DNA of 64,000 nt, from assembly GCA_016237705.1 (NCBI GenBank), contig CP066204.1, positions 372,001 to 436,000 on the forward strand, in the 5' to 3' direction. The notes beneath the pieces are model-generated. The model had not been told where the DNA came from and made no database searches. It saw only the letters and a list, made by a program, of their open reading frames with translations. Positions 44,882 to 54,905 of this stretch are shown piece after piece; the stretch's first letter is position 1; each line of letters starts with the position of its first letter. A program made the position numbers and the translations under genes. The stretch is from Aerococcaceae bacterium zg-252. GTDB lineage: Bacteria > Bacillota > Bacilli > Lactobacillales > Aerococcaceae.

Positions 44882-44893
44882 TGAAACGTTTCA
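44882..44893. promoter_or_regulatory. LacI-type operator O1
   Basis: A perfect 12-bp palindrome, TGAAACGTTTCA, inside AAAATAAAAATGAAACGTTT. It lies about 40 bp downstream of the predicted transcription start. Confidence 0.8.
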
Positions 44894-44959
44894 AAAATAG
44901 GTAGATTAGTCGTGTGTTGTTATGAAAATGAGGGCACACATTTATTATTAAAATAAAAA

Positions 44960-44971
44960 TGAAACGTTTCA
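44960..44971. promoter_or_regulatory. LacI-type operator O2
   Basis: An identical palindrome 78 bp after O1, in the same extended context (TTAAAATAAAAATG...), just before the GGAGGAG ribosome site of the first permease gene. Confidence 0.8.
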
Positions 44972-44992
44972 AAAAAACAAGGAGGAGTAGAA

Positions 44993-45913
44993 ATGACGCA
45001 AGTGATGCGACGAAAAGAAACATTTCTGGATAAACTGAAAAGGCAGAAAGTCTTATTATTAATGTTATTACCGGGATTGTTATTAACTTTTATTTTTAGA
45101 TATATTCCGATGTACGGTGTATTGATTGCGTTTAAAGATTATAATCCAATGCGTGGTATTTTAGGTAGTAATTGGGTAGGATTTAAAGAATTTACCAAGT
45201 TTTTATCAGCCCCTAATTTAGGCTTGTTAGTTGCCAATACCTTAAAACTAAGTGTGTTCGGATTATTATGGGGTTTCTTACCACCAATTATTTTAGCGAT
45301 TATGCTAAATCAATTAGGTAGTGACAAGTTAAAACGTCGAATTCAATTAATCTTATACGCACCAAACTTTATTTCGGTGGTCGTTATTGTCGGGATGATT
45401 TTCTTATTCTTCTCGATTGACGGACCAATCAATCGTTTATTATCTACTGTAGGTATCAATATTAATTTTATGACAAATCCAGACTACTTTAGATCTTTAT
45501 ATATCGGAAGTGGAATTTGGCAAGGAATGGGTTGGGCTTCGACTTTATATACAGCGACACTCGTCAATGTTAGTCCGTCATTAATTGAAGCTGCCAAATT
45601 AGACGGTGCGAATATTTTCCAACGTATTTGGCATATTGATTTACCAACATTGAAACCGGTAATGGTTATTCAATTTATTTTAGCAGCCGGTAATATTATG
45701 AGTGTTGGTTATGAAAAAGCATATTTGATGCAAACATCATTGAACTTGACAGCATCGGAAATTATTTCGACTTATGTTTATAAACAAGGTCTTGTATCTG
45801 GTAACTATTCATACTCAACAGCTGTCGGATTAATCAATACAGTCATCAATATTATTTTATTAGTAATTGTAAATAAAACAGTAAAACACCTTAATGACGG
45901 TGAAGGATTATAG
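44993..45913 (+). CDS. susT1: Sugar ABC transporter permease (LplB/SusT1 type)
   Basis: 306 residues, six membrane helices, with the cytoplasmic EAA loop SLIEAAKLDGANIFQRIWHIDLP that contacts the ATPase. It belongs to the LplB branch of binding-protein-dependent sugar permeases. With the next two genes it forms the importer. The ribosome site is GGAGGAG. Confidence 0.87.
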   Translation: MTQVMRRKETFLDKLKRQKVLLLMLLPGLLLTFIFRYIPMYGVLIAFKDYNPMRGILGSNWVGFKEFTKFLSAPNLGLLVANTLKLSVFGLLWGFLPPIILAIMLNQLGSDKLKRRIQLILYAPNFISVVVIVGMIFLFFSIDGPINRLLSTVGININFMTNPDYFRSLYIGSGIWQGMGWASTLYTATLVNVSPSLIEAAKLDGANIFQRIWHIDLPTLKPVMVIQFILAAGNIMSVGYEKAYLMQTSLNLTASEIISTYVYKQGLVSGNYSYSTAVGLINTVINIILLVIVNKTVKHLNDGEGL

Positions 45914-45924
45914 GAGGTAGACAT

Positions 45925-46812
45925 ATGAATTCAGCAATGCAAACAGATTTTGACCGTCGTGTCTTAATTATCAATCGAATTTTAATCGGCTTAATTGTGC
46001 TGATTACTTTTGTGCCATTAATTTATATTTTAGCTGCTTCCTTTATGAATCCAACAGCACTATTAAATAAAGGGATTAGTTTTGACCCACGTGACTGGAC
46101 TTTAGACGGTTATCAACGTGTATTATCAGATTCTTCAATCTTACGTGGTTTTTTCAACTCAATCTTTTATTCTGTTACATTTTCAGTTTTAACGGTTGCT
46201 GTTTCAATGTTAACAGCCTATCCGTTATCAAAAAAAGATTTAATCGGACGTAAATGGATTAACTTATTCTTAATTATTACAATGTTCTTCGGTGGGGGAT
46301 TAGTTCCTACTTACTTATTGGTAAAACAATTGGGAATGTTAAATACGGTTTGGGCGATTATTATCCCTGGAGCTGTGAATGTATGGAATATCATTTTAAT
46401 TCGTACTTATGTGCAAACATTACCAGAGGAATTAATGGAAGCTGCCGTAATTGACGGAGCGAATGAATTTCAAATTTTCATTAAAATCATTGTGCCACTA
46501 GCAAAACCAATTATGTTTGTGCTATTCCTATATGCCTTTGTAGGTCAATGGAACTCATACTTTGATGCAATGATTTACTTAAAAGATCCAAACTTAGAGC
46601 CATTGCAGTTAGTATTGCGTAAAATCTTAATTCAAAACCAACCAAATCAAGAAATGATTGGTACAAATACAGCGATGATAGATATTCAACGATTAGCAGA
46701 AATGATTAAATATGCAACAATTGTCATTTCAAGTTTACCATTGTTGATTATGTATCCATTCTTCCAAAAATACTTTGATAAAGGTATTTTAGTCGGTTCA
46801 TTAAAAGGATAA
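45925..46812 (+). CDS. susT2: Sugar ABC transporter permease (YtcP/SusT2 type)
   Basis: 295 residues, six membrane helices, with the EAA loop ELMEAAVIDGANEFQIFIKIIVPLA. It forms the heterodimeric channel with the preceding permease, 11 bp away. No ATPase gene follows; such importers normally borrow a shared MsmX/MsmK-type ATPase encoded elsewhere. Confidence 0.87.
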   Translation: MNSAMQTDFDRRVLIINRILIGLIVLITFVPLIYILAASFMNPTALLNKGISFDPRDWTLDGYQRVLSDSSILRGFFNSIFYSVTFSVLTVAVSMLTAYPLSKKDLIGRKWINLFLIITMFFGGGLVPTYLLVKQLGMLNTVWAIIIPGAVNVWNIILIRTYVQTLPEELMEAAVIDGANEFQIFIKIIVPLAKPIMFVLFLYAFVGQWNSYFDAMIYLKDPNLEPLQLVLRKILIQNQPNQEMIGTNTAMIDIQRLAEMIKYATIVISSLPLLIMYPFFQKYFDKGILVGSLKG

Positions 46813-46842
46813 AAATTAAAAAATATTTAGGAGGAAATTATC

Positions 46843-48447
46843 ATGAAAATGAAAAAAGTAGGTTTATTAATGGTAAGCACTATGGTGTTAGCAGCTTGTG
46901 GGAATACAGCTCAAGGGCCGTCAAGTCCAGATTACAAATTATCAAATGTGACATTGCCATTGAAAGATAAAGTAACATTGAAAATTACGACAGGTAGCTC
47001 ACCATTAGCACCTGCTGACCCTAACGATAAATTAATCTACAAACGTTTAGAAGAAGCAACAAATGTACATATTGATTGGACGAACTATTCAACGGATTAT
47101 GCTGAAAAACGTAATTTAGATATTTCAAGTGGTGACCTACCAGATGCGTTCTTAAATGCTAGTGCATCTGATGTTGACTTAATTAAATGGGCGAAAAATG
47201 GTGTAATTATTCCTTTAGAAGATTTAATTGACCAACATATGCCGAATTTGAAGAAAATCTTTGATGAAAATCCACAATATCGTGCAATGGTAACAGCTCC
47301 TGACGGACATATTTATTCATTACCATGGATTGAAGAATTAGGTGCAGATAAAGAATCTATTCACAGTGTTAACGACATGGCTTGGATTAATACGGATTGG
47401 TTGAAAAAATTAGGTTTAGAAATGCCAAAAACAACGGAAGATTTAGTAAAAGTATTAGAAGCATTTAAAAATGAAGATCCAAATGGAAATGGTCAAGCAG
47501 ACGAAATTCCTTTAGCGTTCATCAACAATGGTGGAAATGAAGACTTCAAGATTTTAATGGGTGCTTTTGGTATCGGTGATAATGATGACCACCTTGTTGT
47601 TGGCAACGATAAAAAAGTTGACTTTACAGCAGATAATGAAGAATACAAAACAGGTATTAAATTCATGCGTGATTTGTATGAACGTGGTTTATTAGATAGT
47701 GAAGCATTCGAACAAGATTGGAATACATATATTGCGAAAGGTTCTGAACATCGCTACGGTGTTTACTTCACTTGGGATAAAGCTAATGTTACAGGTATGA
47801 ATGATAGCTATGATGTATTACCAGTTTTAGAAGGACCTACTGGTGTGAAACATATTACACGTACAAATAACTTTGGTTTCCAACGTGGTCGTGCCGTTAT
47901 TACAAGTGCGAATAAAAACTTAGAATTAACTGCGAAATGGTTAGATCAAATGTATGTTCCAATTCAATCAGTTCAAAACAACTGGGGTACATATGGTGAT
48001 GAAACACAACAAAACATTTTTGAGTTTGATGAAGCAACACAATCATTGAAACATTTACCATTAGACGGTACAGCACCAGGTGAATTACGTCAAAAAACAG
48101 AAGTTGGTGGACCATTAGCAATCTTAGATGAGTACTATGGTAAAGTGACAACAATGCCAGATGATGCAAAATGGCGTCTAGACTTAATGCACGCAACTTA
48201 TGTGCCATTTATGAATAATGACTACAACTACCCACGTGTATTTATGGAAGCAGAAGATTTAGAAACAATTGAATTGATTGAAGCTGACTTAATGGAATAT
48301 GTGAACCGTAAACGTTCAGAATGGATTGTAAATGGTAATATTGATGCTGAATGGGATGAATATTTATCTGAATTAGAACGTTTCCGTTTACCAGAATGGT
48401 TAAAAATCAAACAACAATACTTTGATGCTTATTTAGCAAATCAATAA
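46843..48447 (+). CDS. susX: Sugar-binding lipoprotein of the ABC importer (SusX/LplA type)
   Basis: 534 residues. A lipoprotein signal with the lipobox LAAC (Cys about residue 19) anchors it outside the membrane. The long LplA-type solute-binding fold carries a calcium-loop-like DPNGNGQADEIP near residue 210. It should capture sucrose or fructo-oligosaccharides, given the GH32 gene downstream. Ribosome site AGGAGG. Confidence 0.87.
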   Translation: MKMKKVGLLMVSTMVLAACGNTAQGPSSPDYKLSNVTLPLKDKVTLKITTGSSPLAPADPNDKLIYKRLEEATNVHIDWTNYSTDYAEKRNLDISSGDLPDAFLNASASDVDLIKWAKNGVIIPLEDLIDQHMPNLKKIFDENPQYRAMVTAPDGHIYSLPWIEELGADKESIHSVNDMAWINTDWLKKLGLEMPKTTEDLVKVLEAFKNEDPNGNGQADEIPLAFINNGGNEDFKILMGAFGIGDNDDHLVVGNDKKVDFTADNEEYKTGIKFMRDLYERGLLDSEAFEQDWNTYIAKGSEHRYGVYFTWDKANVTGMNDSYDVLPVLEGPTGVKHITRTNNFGFQRGRAVITSANKNLELTAKWLDQMYVPIQSVQNNWGTYGDETQQNIFEFDEATQSLKHLPLDGTAPGELRQKTEVGGPLAILDEYYGKVTTMPDDAKWRLDLMHATYVPFMNNDYNYPRVFMEAEDLETIELIEADLMEYVNRKRSEWIVNGNIDAEWDEYLSELERFRLPEWLKIKQQYFDAYLANQ

Positions 48448-48464
48448 TAAGAGGAGGACTGGGC

Positions 48465-49883
48465 GTGACAGAAGTATATAGTGTTGAGAGAGCAAATGAA
48501 TTTATTGCTCAAACTAAAGGAAATATCAATACACAATATCGACCTAAAGCGCATTTTGTTGCGCCAGTTGGTTGGATTAACGATCCGAATGGCTTTGTTT
48601 ATTTCCGTGGAGAATATCATTTATTCTACCAATATTTCCCATATGATAGTGTTTGGGGGCCAATGCATTGGGGACATGCAAAGTCAAAAGATTTAGTGAA
48701 TTGGGAACATTTGCCGGTAGCCTTAGCGCCAGATAAGCCATATGATATTAGTGGTTGTTTTTCTGGTAGTGCAATTGTCAAAGATGATACATTATGGTTA
48801 ATGTACACAGGACATATTGTACGAGAAGACGGAACGGTTCGCCAAGTGCAAAATATGGCATATTCAAAAGATGGTATCCACTTTGAAAAATTGGCGAGCA
48901 ATCCAGTATTAGATGAAAAAGATTTACCTGATGAAATTGACCCAGCAGATTTTCGTGACCCGAAAGTATTTGAACGTGATGGTAAATATTATGCAGTCGT
49001 TGCAGCGAAATATCGCAATAATGGTGGCTGTATCGTATTGGTTGGTTCAGAGAATTTAGTTGATTGGCAATTTGAGTCTATTTTCTTAAAAGGCAATCCA
49101 GAGCATGGTATTATGTGGGAGTGTCCAGATTATTTCAATTTAGACGGTGAAGATTGCTTGGTAATGTCGCCGATGCAAGTAGCACGTGACGGCTTGAAAC
49201 ATCATAATATTAATACTACATACTTTATGCGTGGAAAAGTCGATTGGCAGACCAAAACATTTGAGCCACAGATGATTGAAGAAGTGGATAGTGGCCATGA
49301 TTTCTATGCACCACAGTCATTGCAAGATGATAAAGGACGCCGTATTATGATTGCTTGGATGCATACTTGGGGACGCCGTAATGTGACGAAAGAATTGGAA
49401 CATCAATGGGCAATGGCGATGACAATCGCTAGAGAGGTTCGTATTCAAGAAGGTAAAGTAATACAAACACCGGTATTGCCACCATTAACGACGCCTGTAT
49501 CATTAGATGAAGTGGTCAATCAAGCAATCGTTGTTGATGTGGATAATCAACAACAAGCGAGCTTTGAATTACATTATGGTAGTGACAATGACTTTATTAG
49601 TATTCGTTATCAAGAGAGTGATAGTGCAGTCTATATTAATCGACAAGGCTTAAAAGAACAGTTGTTGGGAGAAGAAAAAATTCCGGTTATTGAACGAGGA
49701 GTAGTTGTTAAAGAAGCAACAGTTGAAGGTTTGCGTCTAGTAATTGATACGCATTCGATTGAAGTATTTGTTAATCAAGGCTCATCAGTTTTAACTTCGA
49801 ATTATTTCTTTGATTCAGCGACGCAACCACGATTACAAGTTGTAAGTGGTGAAGTTGAATTGACCGGATATATGTTAAGTTAA
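48465..49883 (+). CDS. susH: GH32 sucrose-6-phosphate/sucrose hydrolase
   Basis: 472 residues. The nucleophile lies in WINDPNG, the transition-state Asp in FRDPKVF and the acid/base in MWECPDYF; a C-terminal beta-sandwich follows. There is no signal peptide, so it acts on imported substrate. Since uptake is by ABC rather than PTS, unphosphorylated sucrose or short fructans are the likely substrates. The GTG start lies 7 nt after GAGGAGG. Confidence 0.9.
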   Translation: MTEVYSVERANEFIAQTKGNINTQYRPKAHFVAPVGWINDPNGFVYFRGEYHLFYQYFPYDSVWGPMHWGHAKSKDLVNWEHLPVALAPDKPYDISGCFSGSAIVKDDTLWLMYTGHIVREDGTVRQVQNMAYSKDGIHFEKLASNPVLDEKDLPDEIDPADFRDPKVFERDGKYYAVVAAKYRNNGGCIVLVGSENLVDWQFESIFLKGNPEHGIMWECPDYFNLDGEDCLVMSPMQVARDGLKHHNINTTYFMRGKVDWQTKTFEPQMIEEVDSGHDFYAPQSLQDDKGRRIMIAWMHTWGRRNVTKELEHQWAMAMTIAREVRIQEGKVIQTPVLPPLTTPVSLDEVVNQAIVVDVDNQQQASFELHYGSDNDFISIRYQESDSAVYINRQGLKEQLLGEEKIPVIERGVVVKEATVEGLRLVIDTHSIEVFVNQGSSVLTSNYFFDSATQPRLQVVSGEVELTGYMLS

Positions 49884-49895
49884 TAGATATAAGGT

Positions 49896-49942
49896 GGTGT
49901 ATAGATTTCTGAGTATTATTGAGAAATTTATACACCATTTTT
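49896..49942 (+). terminator. Terminator of the sucrose operon
   Basis: GGTGTATAGATTTCT pairs with AGAAATTTATACACC (one G-U), followed by ATTTTTG. Confidence 0.88.
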
Positions 49943-50064
49943 GTAGAAAAAATAATCGCATTTCAAATAAAAATCGAGTAAAATAGTGATAATGTGCTTT
50001 AGGGTGGATAGGATAAATTGATAGATGTTCACCCAATGGAAACGAAATAAGGAGGAAAAGATAA

Positions 50065-50931
50065 ATGATAGGAGCTTTAGAAGCTGGTGGCACAAAATGC
50101 GTTTGTGCGATGTTTACAGAAGAAGGAGAATTAATTGAGCGTGTGAGTATACCAACTCAAACGCCAGACCAATCAATTCCAGCAATGATTGAATTTTTTA
50201 AAAAATACCCTGAAATGCGTGCTTTAGGAATCGGTTCTTTCGGACCGATAGGAGTTAATGAATCATTGGATAATTATGGCTATATTACAACTACACCAAA
50301 AGCTGGTTGGCAAAATTTCAATTTTGTTGGAACATTTAAGAAAGAATTTGATGTGCCGATTGCATGGACAACAGATGTGAATGCTGCTGCCTATGGTGAA
50401 ATGATGCAAGGGGCTGCACAAGGCTTAAAAAATGTTGTTTATTTAACTGTTGGTACAGGAATCGGTGGTGGATTTGTAGTTGACGGCAATATTGTCAGTG
50501 GCTATGGTCACCCTGAGTCGGGACATATTTTAATTCGTCGCCATGAGAAGGATACATTTGAAGGGACATGTCCTTATCACAAAGATTGCTTAGAAGGCAT
50601 GGCTGCTGGCCCGGCTATCGAAGCACGTTGGGGTAAAAAAGGCTTTGAGTTAGAAGAAACACATCAAGCATGGGAAATTGAAGCAGATTATATTGCACAA
50701 GCCTTATACAATTATTATGTTATTTTAGGTAGTGAAAAATTCATTTTAGGTGGTGGCGTGATGAAGCAACGTCAATTATTCCCATTGATTAAGCAACGTT
50801 TTGTTGAGTTAAACAATGGCTACTTAGAAATTCCAGCGATTGAATCATTCATCGTTCCACCGGCATTAGAAGATAATGCTGGGATAACAGGTTGCTATGA
50901 GTTGGCGAAAAAACTAGTTGCATCAGCATAA
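50065..50931 (+). CDS. scrK: Fructokinase, ROK family
   Basis: 288 residues. ROK features: ATP loop GALEAGGTKCVCA, sugar site GIGSFGPIGV and TDVNAAAYGE, TVGTGIGGG, and the zinc-binding region HPESGHILIRRH...CPYHKDCLEG. It phosphorylates the fructose released by the GH32 enzyme. It has its own upstream region after the operon terminator, with a GGAGG ribosome site, and no TGAAACGTTTCA operator. Confidence 0.9.
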   Translation: MIGALEAGGTKCVCAMFTEEGELIERVSIPTQTPDQSIPAMIEFFKKYPEMRALGIGSFGPIGVNESLDNYGYITTTPKAGWQNFNFVGTFKKEFDVPIAWTTDVNAAAYGEMMQGAAQGLKNVVYLTVGTGIGGGFVVDGNIVSGYGHPESGHILIRRHEKDTFEGTCPYHKDCLEGMAAGPAIEARWGKKGFELEETHQAWEIEADYIAQALYNYYVILGSEKFILGGGVMKQRQLFPLIKQRFVELNNGYLEIPAIESFIVPPALEDNAGITGCYELAKKLVASA

Positions 50932-50941
50932 TTTATGCTAT

Positions 50942-50979
50942 TGGGTAAGGTAGTAAAATCTGCCATACCCGATTTTTTT
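50942..50979 (+). terminator. Terminator after scrK
   Basis: GGGTAAGGTAG pairs with CTGCCATACCC, followed by GA and T8. Confidence 0.85.
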
Positions 50980-51036
50980 TGGCGTGATATAACCGAAAAA
51001 TGAGTGATAGATTTGTATAAATTAAAATCAACATGA

Positions 51037-51065
51037 TTGAGTTCTAAAAAAAATTAGCATATAAT
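51037..51065 (+). promoter_or_regulatory. Promoter of zwf
   Basis: TTGAGT (51037-51042), 17 bp, TATAAT (51060-51065), 32 bp before the GTG start. Confidence 0.75.
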
Positions 51066-51096
51066 GAGAGAGATAGAAAAACTGGAGGGAATTGAT

Positions 51097-52527
51097 GTGA
51101 CAGAGAACCGTTTAATTTTAACTTTATTTGGTGCAACGGGTGATTTAGCTGCACGTAAATTATATCCTGCCTTGTATCGTTTATATAAAAATGGACTAAT
51201 TTCAACTCATTTTGCATTAATTGGAACAGGAAGAACTGAGTGGACACATCAAGAGATGCGTCAGCGTGTATCTGACAGTGTAAAAGGTGAAGTTGAGCAG
51301 GCAGAGCATTTGAAAGAATTTTTATCTCATGTGTATTATGTATCGCATGATGTGAATGATACAACGCACTACCAACGTTTGAGAAATTTTCAAGAAGAAT
51401 TGGATCAACAATATGAAACAATGGGGAATCGTATCTTCTATATTTCTTTATCCCCTAAATTATTTCCAACGATTACCGGACATTTGCGTGACCAACAGTT
51501 AATTACGGAAAATGGTTATAACCGTTTAATTATTGAAAAACCATTCGGGCATGATACAGCTTCAGCAAAGGATTTACAACAAAGTTTGAACCGTACATTT
51601 AATGAAAATCAAATATTCCGTATCGACCATTATTTAGGTAAAGAAATGGTACAAGCGATTCGTAATATTCGTTTTGATAATCGTGTATTTGCAGATAGTT
51701 GGAATAATCAAGGAATTGATAATATTCAAATTAGCTTACTGGAAGAAGTAGGAGTCGAAGATCGTGGTGAATATTATGATACTTCAGGTGCAACACGTGA
51801 CATGATTCAAAATCATGCTCTACAAATCTTGGCAATGCTCGCTATGGAACAACCGAAAGAAGCGACAGCAGAAGCGATTCAAGAAGAAAAAATCAAAGTA
51901 TTGGCATCGCTATATTATCCACAAGACGAGAAAGAAGTAAAAGAAAAATTTGTTCGTGGGCAATATGGCCCAAGTGAGCAATTGAAAGGCTATCGTCAAG
52001 AAGATAAAGTGAGTGCCACATCGGCTACTGAAACTTATTTTGCTGCTTGCGTCGAAATTGATTTACCACAATGGAAAGGTGTACCATTCTTTGTTCGTAC
52101 TGGTAAACGACTTGATAGCAAAGCGACAACGATTGATGTGCAGTTTAAGCCGACTCAAGCAGGAGTACCGGGCAATCAATTGCATATTGAAGTTGCACCA
52201 AAAACAGGTTATCGTTTTACTGTTAATCAAAAGAAAATGGGTTATTCACATGAAACGGAAAGTATTCCATTAGAATACTATTATACGCCGGAGCAATTGG
52301 TAGCAACTCCACATGATTATGAACGTTTGATTTATGAATGTATATTAGGGGATAAGAGTCATTTTGCGCATTATTTGGAAGTAGAACATGCATGGAAATA
52401 TATTGATCATCTATTTAGCTATTGGGATAAAGAGGTGCCAGAATTTCCAAATTATGAAGCAGGAAGTCGAGGTCCTGTAACTGCTGATGAGCTATTAGAG
52501 CGTTTTAATACGGCTTGGCAGCAATAA
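51097..52527 (+). CDS. zwf: Glucose-6-phosphate 1-dehydrogenase
   Basis: 476 residues. It oxidises glucose-6-phosphate with NADP+ at the entry to the pentose phosphate pathway. The cofactor loop is FGATGDLAARKLYPAL, the substrate and catalytic site RIDHYLGKEMVQ, and IEKPFGHD is present. The GTG at 51097 lies 8 nt after GGAGG; the frame is open 11 codons upstream to an ATG that overlaps the promoter -10, so that start is rejected. Confidence 0.94.
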   Translation: MTENRLILTLFGATGDLAARKLYPALYRLYKNGLISTHFALIGTGRTEWTHQEMRQRVSDSVKGEVEQAEHLKEFLSHVYYVSHDVNDTTHYQRLRNFQEELDQQYETMGNRIFYISLSPKLFPTITGHLRDQQLITENGYNRLIIEKPFGHDTASAKDLQQSLNRTFNENQIFRIDHYLGKEMVQAIRNIRFDNRVFADSWNNQGIDNIQISLLEEVGVEDRGEYYDTSGATRDMIQNHALQILAMLAMEQPKEATAEAIQEEKIKVLASLYYPQDEKEVKEKFVRGQYGPSEQLKGYRQEDKVSATSATETYFAACVEIDLPQWKGVPFFVRTGKRLDSKATTIDVQFKPTQAGVPGNQLHIEVAPKTGYRFTVNQKKMGYSHETESIPLEYYYTPEQLVATPHDYERLIYECILGDKSHFAHYLEVEHAWKYIDHLFSYWDKEVPEFPNYEAGSRGPVTADELLERFNTAWQQ

Positions 52528-52540
52528 TTAAAATAAGTGA

Positions 52541-52570
52541 GTCTGAGAAAGTCATTTTCTCAGGCTTTTT
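52541..52570 (+). terminator. Terminator after zwf
   Basis: GTCTGAGAAA-GTCA-TTTTCTCAGGC, then T6. Confidence 0.85.
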
Positions 52571-52960
52571 TGTATAGTAACTGAGCCAATTTTTTGACAG
52601 AATAGTTTTGGAAAAACATTAAAATTTATTGAGAAATTTAATGCGATTTAATAACATTACTGTATGTGTTGCTTAAATATTTAACTGCACCTAAAAACAT
52701 ATTTAATGTTTATGAGAACGTTTGCATGAAAGCGTATTATATGTTATAATATTAGCATCAACAATACAGGAAGCGTGTATTAAAAGCACTTTTTGTTGTC
52801 GAATAAATGAGCGAATTTTTTTCGATGTTATAGTGTTTCAATATTAATAAAAAAGGCAAACGTTCTGAAAAAAATATTAGATTATTTTAATAAAAACATT
52901 TGAATATTATGGCCGCATGCTATAATTAAGAAAAAAATTATGTTGGTAAGGAGGATGAGA
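52571..52960. promoter_or_regulatory. Control region of the glg operon with two promoters and two CcpA-like sites
   Basis: P1: TTGCAT (52722-52727), 17 bp, TATAAT (52745-52750). P2: TTGAAT (52900-52905), 15 bp, extended -10 TGCTATAAT (52918-52926). A cre-like site TGAGAACGTTTGCA (52713-52726) overlaps the P1 -35, and an inverted partner GGCAAACGTTCTGA (52855-52868) lies just upstream of P2. The space between the promoters (about 52755-52850) has no gene and no clear hairpin. Confidence 0.65.
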
Positions 52961-54868
52961 ATGCAAACATCAATCGGGTTACCGCATTTTAAGGAAGATA
53001 TTTATATCTTTAATACGGGGCAACACCGTGAAGCCTATCGTTTTCTTGGAAGCAAGAAAGCTCAAGTTGGAGATATAATGGGATATCAATTTAGTGTATG
53101 GGCTCCGAATGCAGCAAATGTTTTTTTGACAGGAGATTTTAATTATTGGGGTCGCACACCGATGACGTGGCAAGAAGGTGGCGTGTGGACTGTTTTTGTA
53201 TCAGAAGCACACGAAGGGCAATGCTATAAATATGGTATTGACCATGGAAATGGCTATATTGAATATAAAATGGATCCATTTGGACATCGTTTTGAAATTG
53301 CTCCTAAAGATGCGAGTATCGTGGCAGATATTCCTGAGTTTGAATGGAATGATGCAAAATGGCTGAAAAAACGTGCGAAACGAGATAAATTTAAAGCACC
53401 ACTTTCGATTTATGAAGTTCATGCATCGAGTTGGCGACAGCATCCAGACGGACGGTATTATACTTTAAGGGAGTTAGCAGATAGTTTAATTCCCTATGTT
53501 GTATCCATGGGGTATACCCATATTGAATTGATGCCTTTAATGGATCATCCTCTTGAAGCATCGTGGGGCTATCAGATTACAGGGTACTACGGACTGGCTG
53601 GACGTTTTGGTACAATGGCAGAATTAAAATATTTAGTCGATTTAGCACATCAACATGATATTGGGGTGATTTTGGATTGGGTGCCAGGTCATTTTTGTCG
53701 TAATGCCTATGCACTGGCATATTTTGACGGTACACCGACTTTTGAATATCAAGATGTCAATCGTGCCAATAATATTGGCTGGGGCACTTTGAATTTTGAT
53801 TTAGGAAAAACACAGGTTCAGAGCTTTTTAATTTCCAATGCCTTATTTTGGTTAAAAGAATTTCATGTTGACGGTTTGCGTGTCGATGCTGTAACGAACA
53901 TGCTGTATTTGGATTTCGATGCTGGGCCATGGACGCCAAATGAATTAGGGACTAATGAAAATTTACAGGGAATTGATTTTCTACAAAAACTCAATACAAC
54001 GATTCAAGAAGAATTGCCAGATGTATATATGATTGCAGAAGAAAGTTCAAATCGTGAGGGCATTACAGCACCGGTAAGTGAGGGTGGACTTGGTTTTGAC
54101 TATAAGTGGAATTTAGGTTGGATGAATGATACATTACGTTTCTTTGAATTAGAACCTTATTTACGACCTAAAAATCTTACTTTGATTACCTTTGTGTTCA
54201 TGTATCAATATAATGAACGATTTATTTTGCCTTATTCGCATGATGAAGTGGTACATGGTAAGCACTCTTTACTTGGTCGCATTCCAGGAAATCGCTTTGA
54301 ACAATTTTCAACATTGCGATTAATGCAAGCTTACATGGCAGCACAACCAGGAAAAACATTGAATTTTATGGGGAATGAGCTAGGACAATATTTAGAATGG
54401 CGTTATTATTCAGAATTAGAGTGGATTGATTTAACAAGAGAATACAATCATGAGTATCAACAATTGGTGGCAGATGTTAATTGTTTTGTGAGAGATACAA
54501 AAGCGATGCATGAGTGGGATCATGAGCGTGACGGTTTGCGTGTTTTGGAAGCTGATGCGTATGATGACGGTTATTTAACGATGATTCGTCAAGGTTCTTC
54601 GCCACGAGATTTTGTTATTGTAGCGTGTAACTTTGAAAATAAATGGCAGCATAAAGTACCTGTTGGTGCACCGTATAAAGGGCAATATAAAGTCGTGTTA
54701 AATACGGATGATGCGAAATATGGTGGCTCCAATGCTTTACAAGAATTGGAGTATAAAACAAGTGAGCAAGAGCAAGACGGCGAGCCGTTTATGTTAACGC
54801 TGGACTTGCCACCATTATCAGTATTGTATTTGCAGCCTAAACGTATTTATGGAACAAAAACAAAATAA
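52961..54868 (+). CDS. glgB: 1,4-alpha-glucan branching enzyme
   Basis: 635 residues: N-terminal CBM48 (FSVWAPNAANVFLTGDFNYW), GH13 barrel with nucleophile in GLRVDAVTNML, acid/base in MIAEESS and LPYSHDEVVHGK. It makes alpha-1,6 branches in glycogen. The ATG at 52961 lies 6 nt after AAGGAGG; an ATG at 52955 abuts the site and is rejected. First gene of glgBCDA. Confidence 0.95.
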   Translation: MQTSIGLPHFKEDIYIFNTGQHREAYRFLGSKKAQVGDIMGYQFSVWAPNAANVFLTGDFNYWGRTPMTWQEGGVWTVFVSEAHEGQCYKYGIDHGNGYIEYKMDPFGHRFEIAPKDASIVADIPEFEWNDAKWLKKRAKRDKFKAPLSIYEVHASSWRQHPDGRYYTLRELADSLIPYVVSMGYTHIELMPLMDHPLEASWGYQITGYYGLAGRFGTMAELKYLVDLAHQHDIGVILDWVPGHFCRNAYALAYFDGTPTFEYQDVNRANNIGWGTLNFDLGKTQVQSFLISNALFWLKEFHVDGLRVDAVTNMLYLDFDAGPWTPNELGTNENLQGIDFLQKLNTTIQEELPDVYMIAEESSNREGITAPVSEGGLGFDYKWNLGWMNDTLRFFELEPYLRPKNLTLITFVFMYQYNERFILPYSHDEVVHGKHSLLGRIPGNRFEQFSTLRLMQAYMAAQPGKTLNFMGNELGQYLEWRYYSELEWIDLTREYNHEYQQLVADVNCFVRDTKAMHEWDHERDGLRVLEADAYDDGYLTMIRQGSSPRDFVIVACNFENKWQHKVPVGAPYKGQYKVVLNTDDAKYGGSNALQELEYKTSEQEQDGEPFMLTLDLPPLSVLYLQPKRIYGTKTK

Positions 54869-54905
54869 ATGAAAAAACTGAAATAAGGAAGGAGAGCGGT
54901 TGCTA

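Noticed and set aside
44882-44971. TGAAACGTTTCA sites as CcpA cre elements
   Set aside because: They are 12-bp palindromes, two bases shorter than cre, identical to each other and next to a LacI-type gene; a dedicated repressor is the simpler reading.
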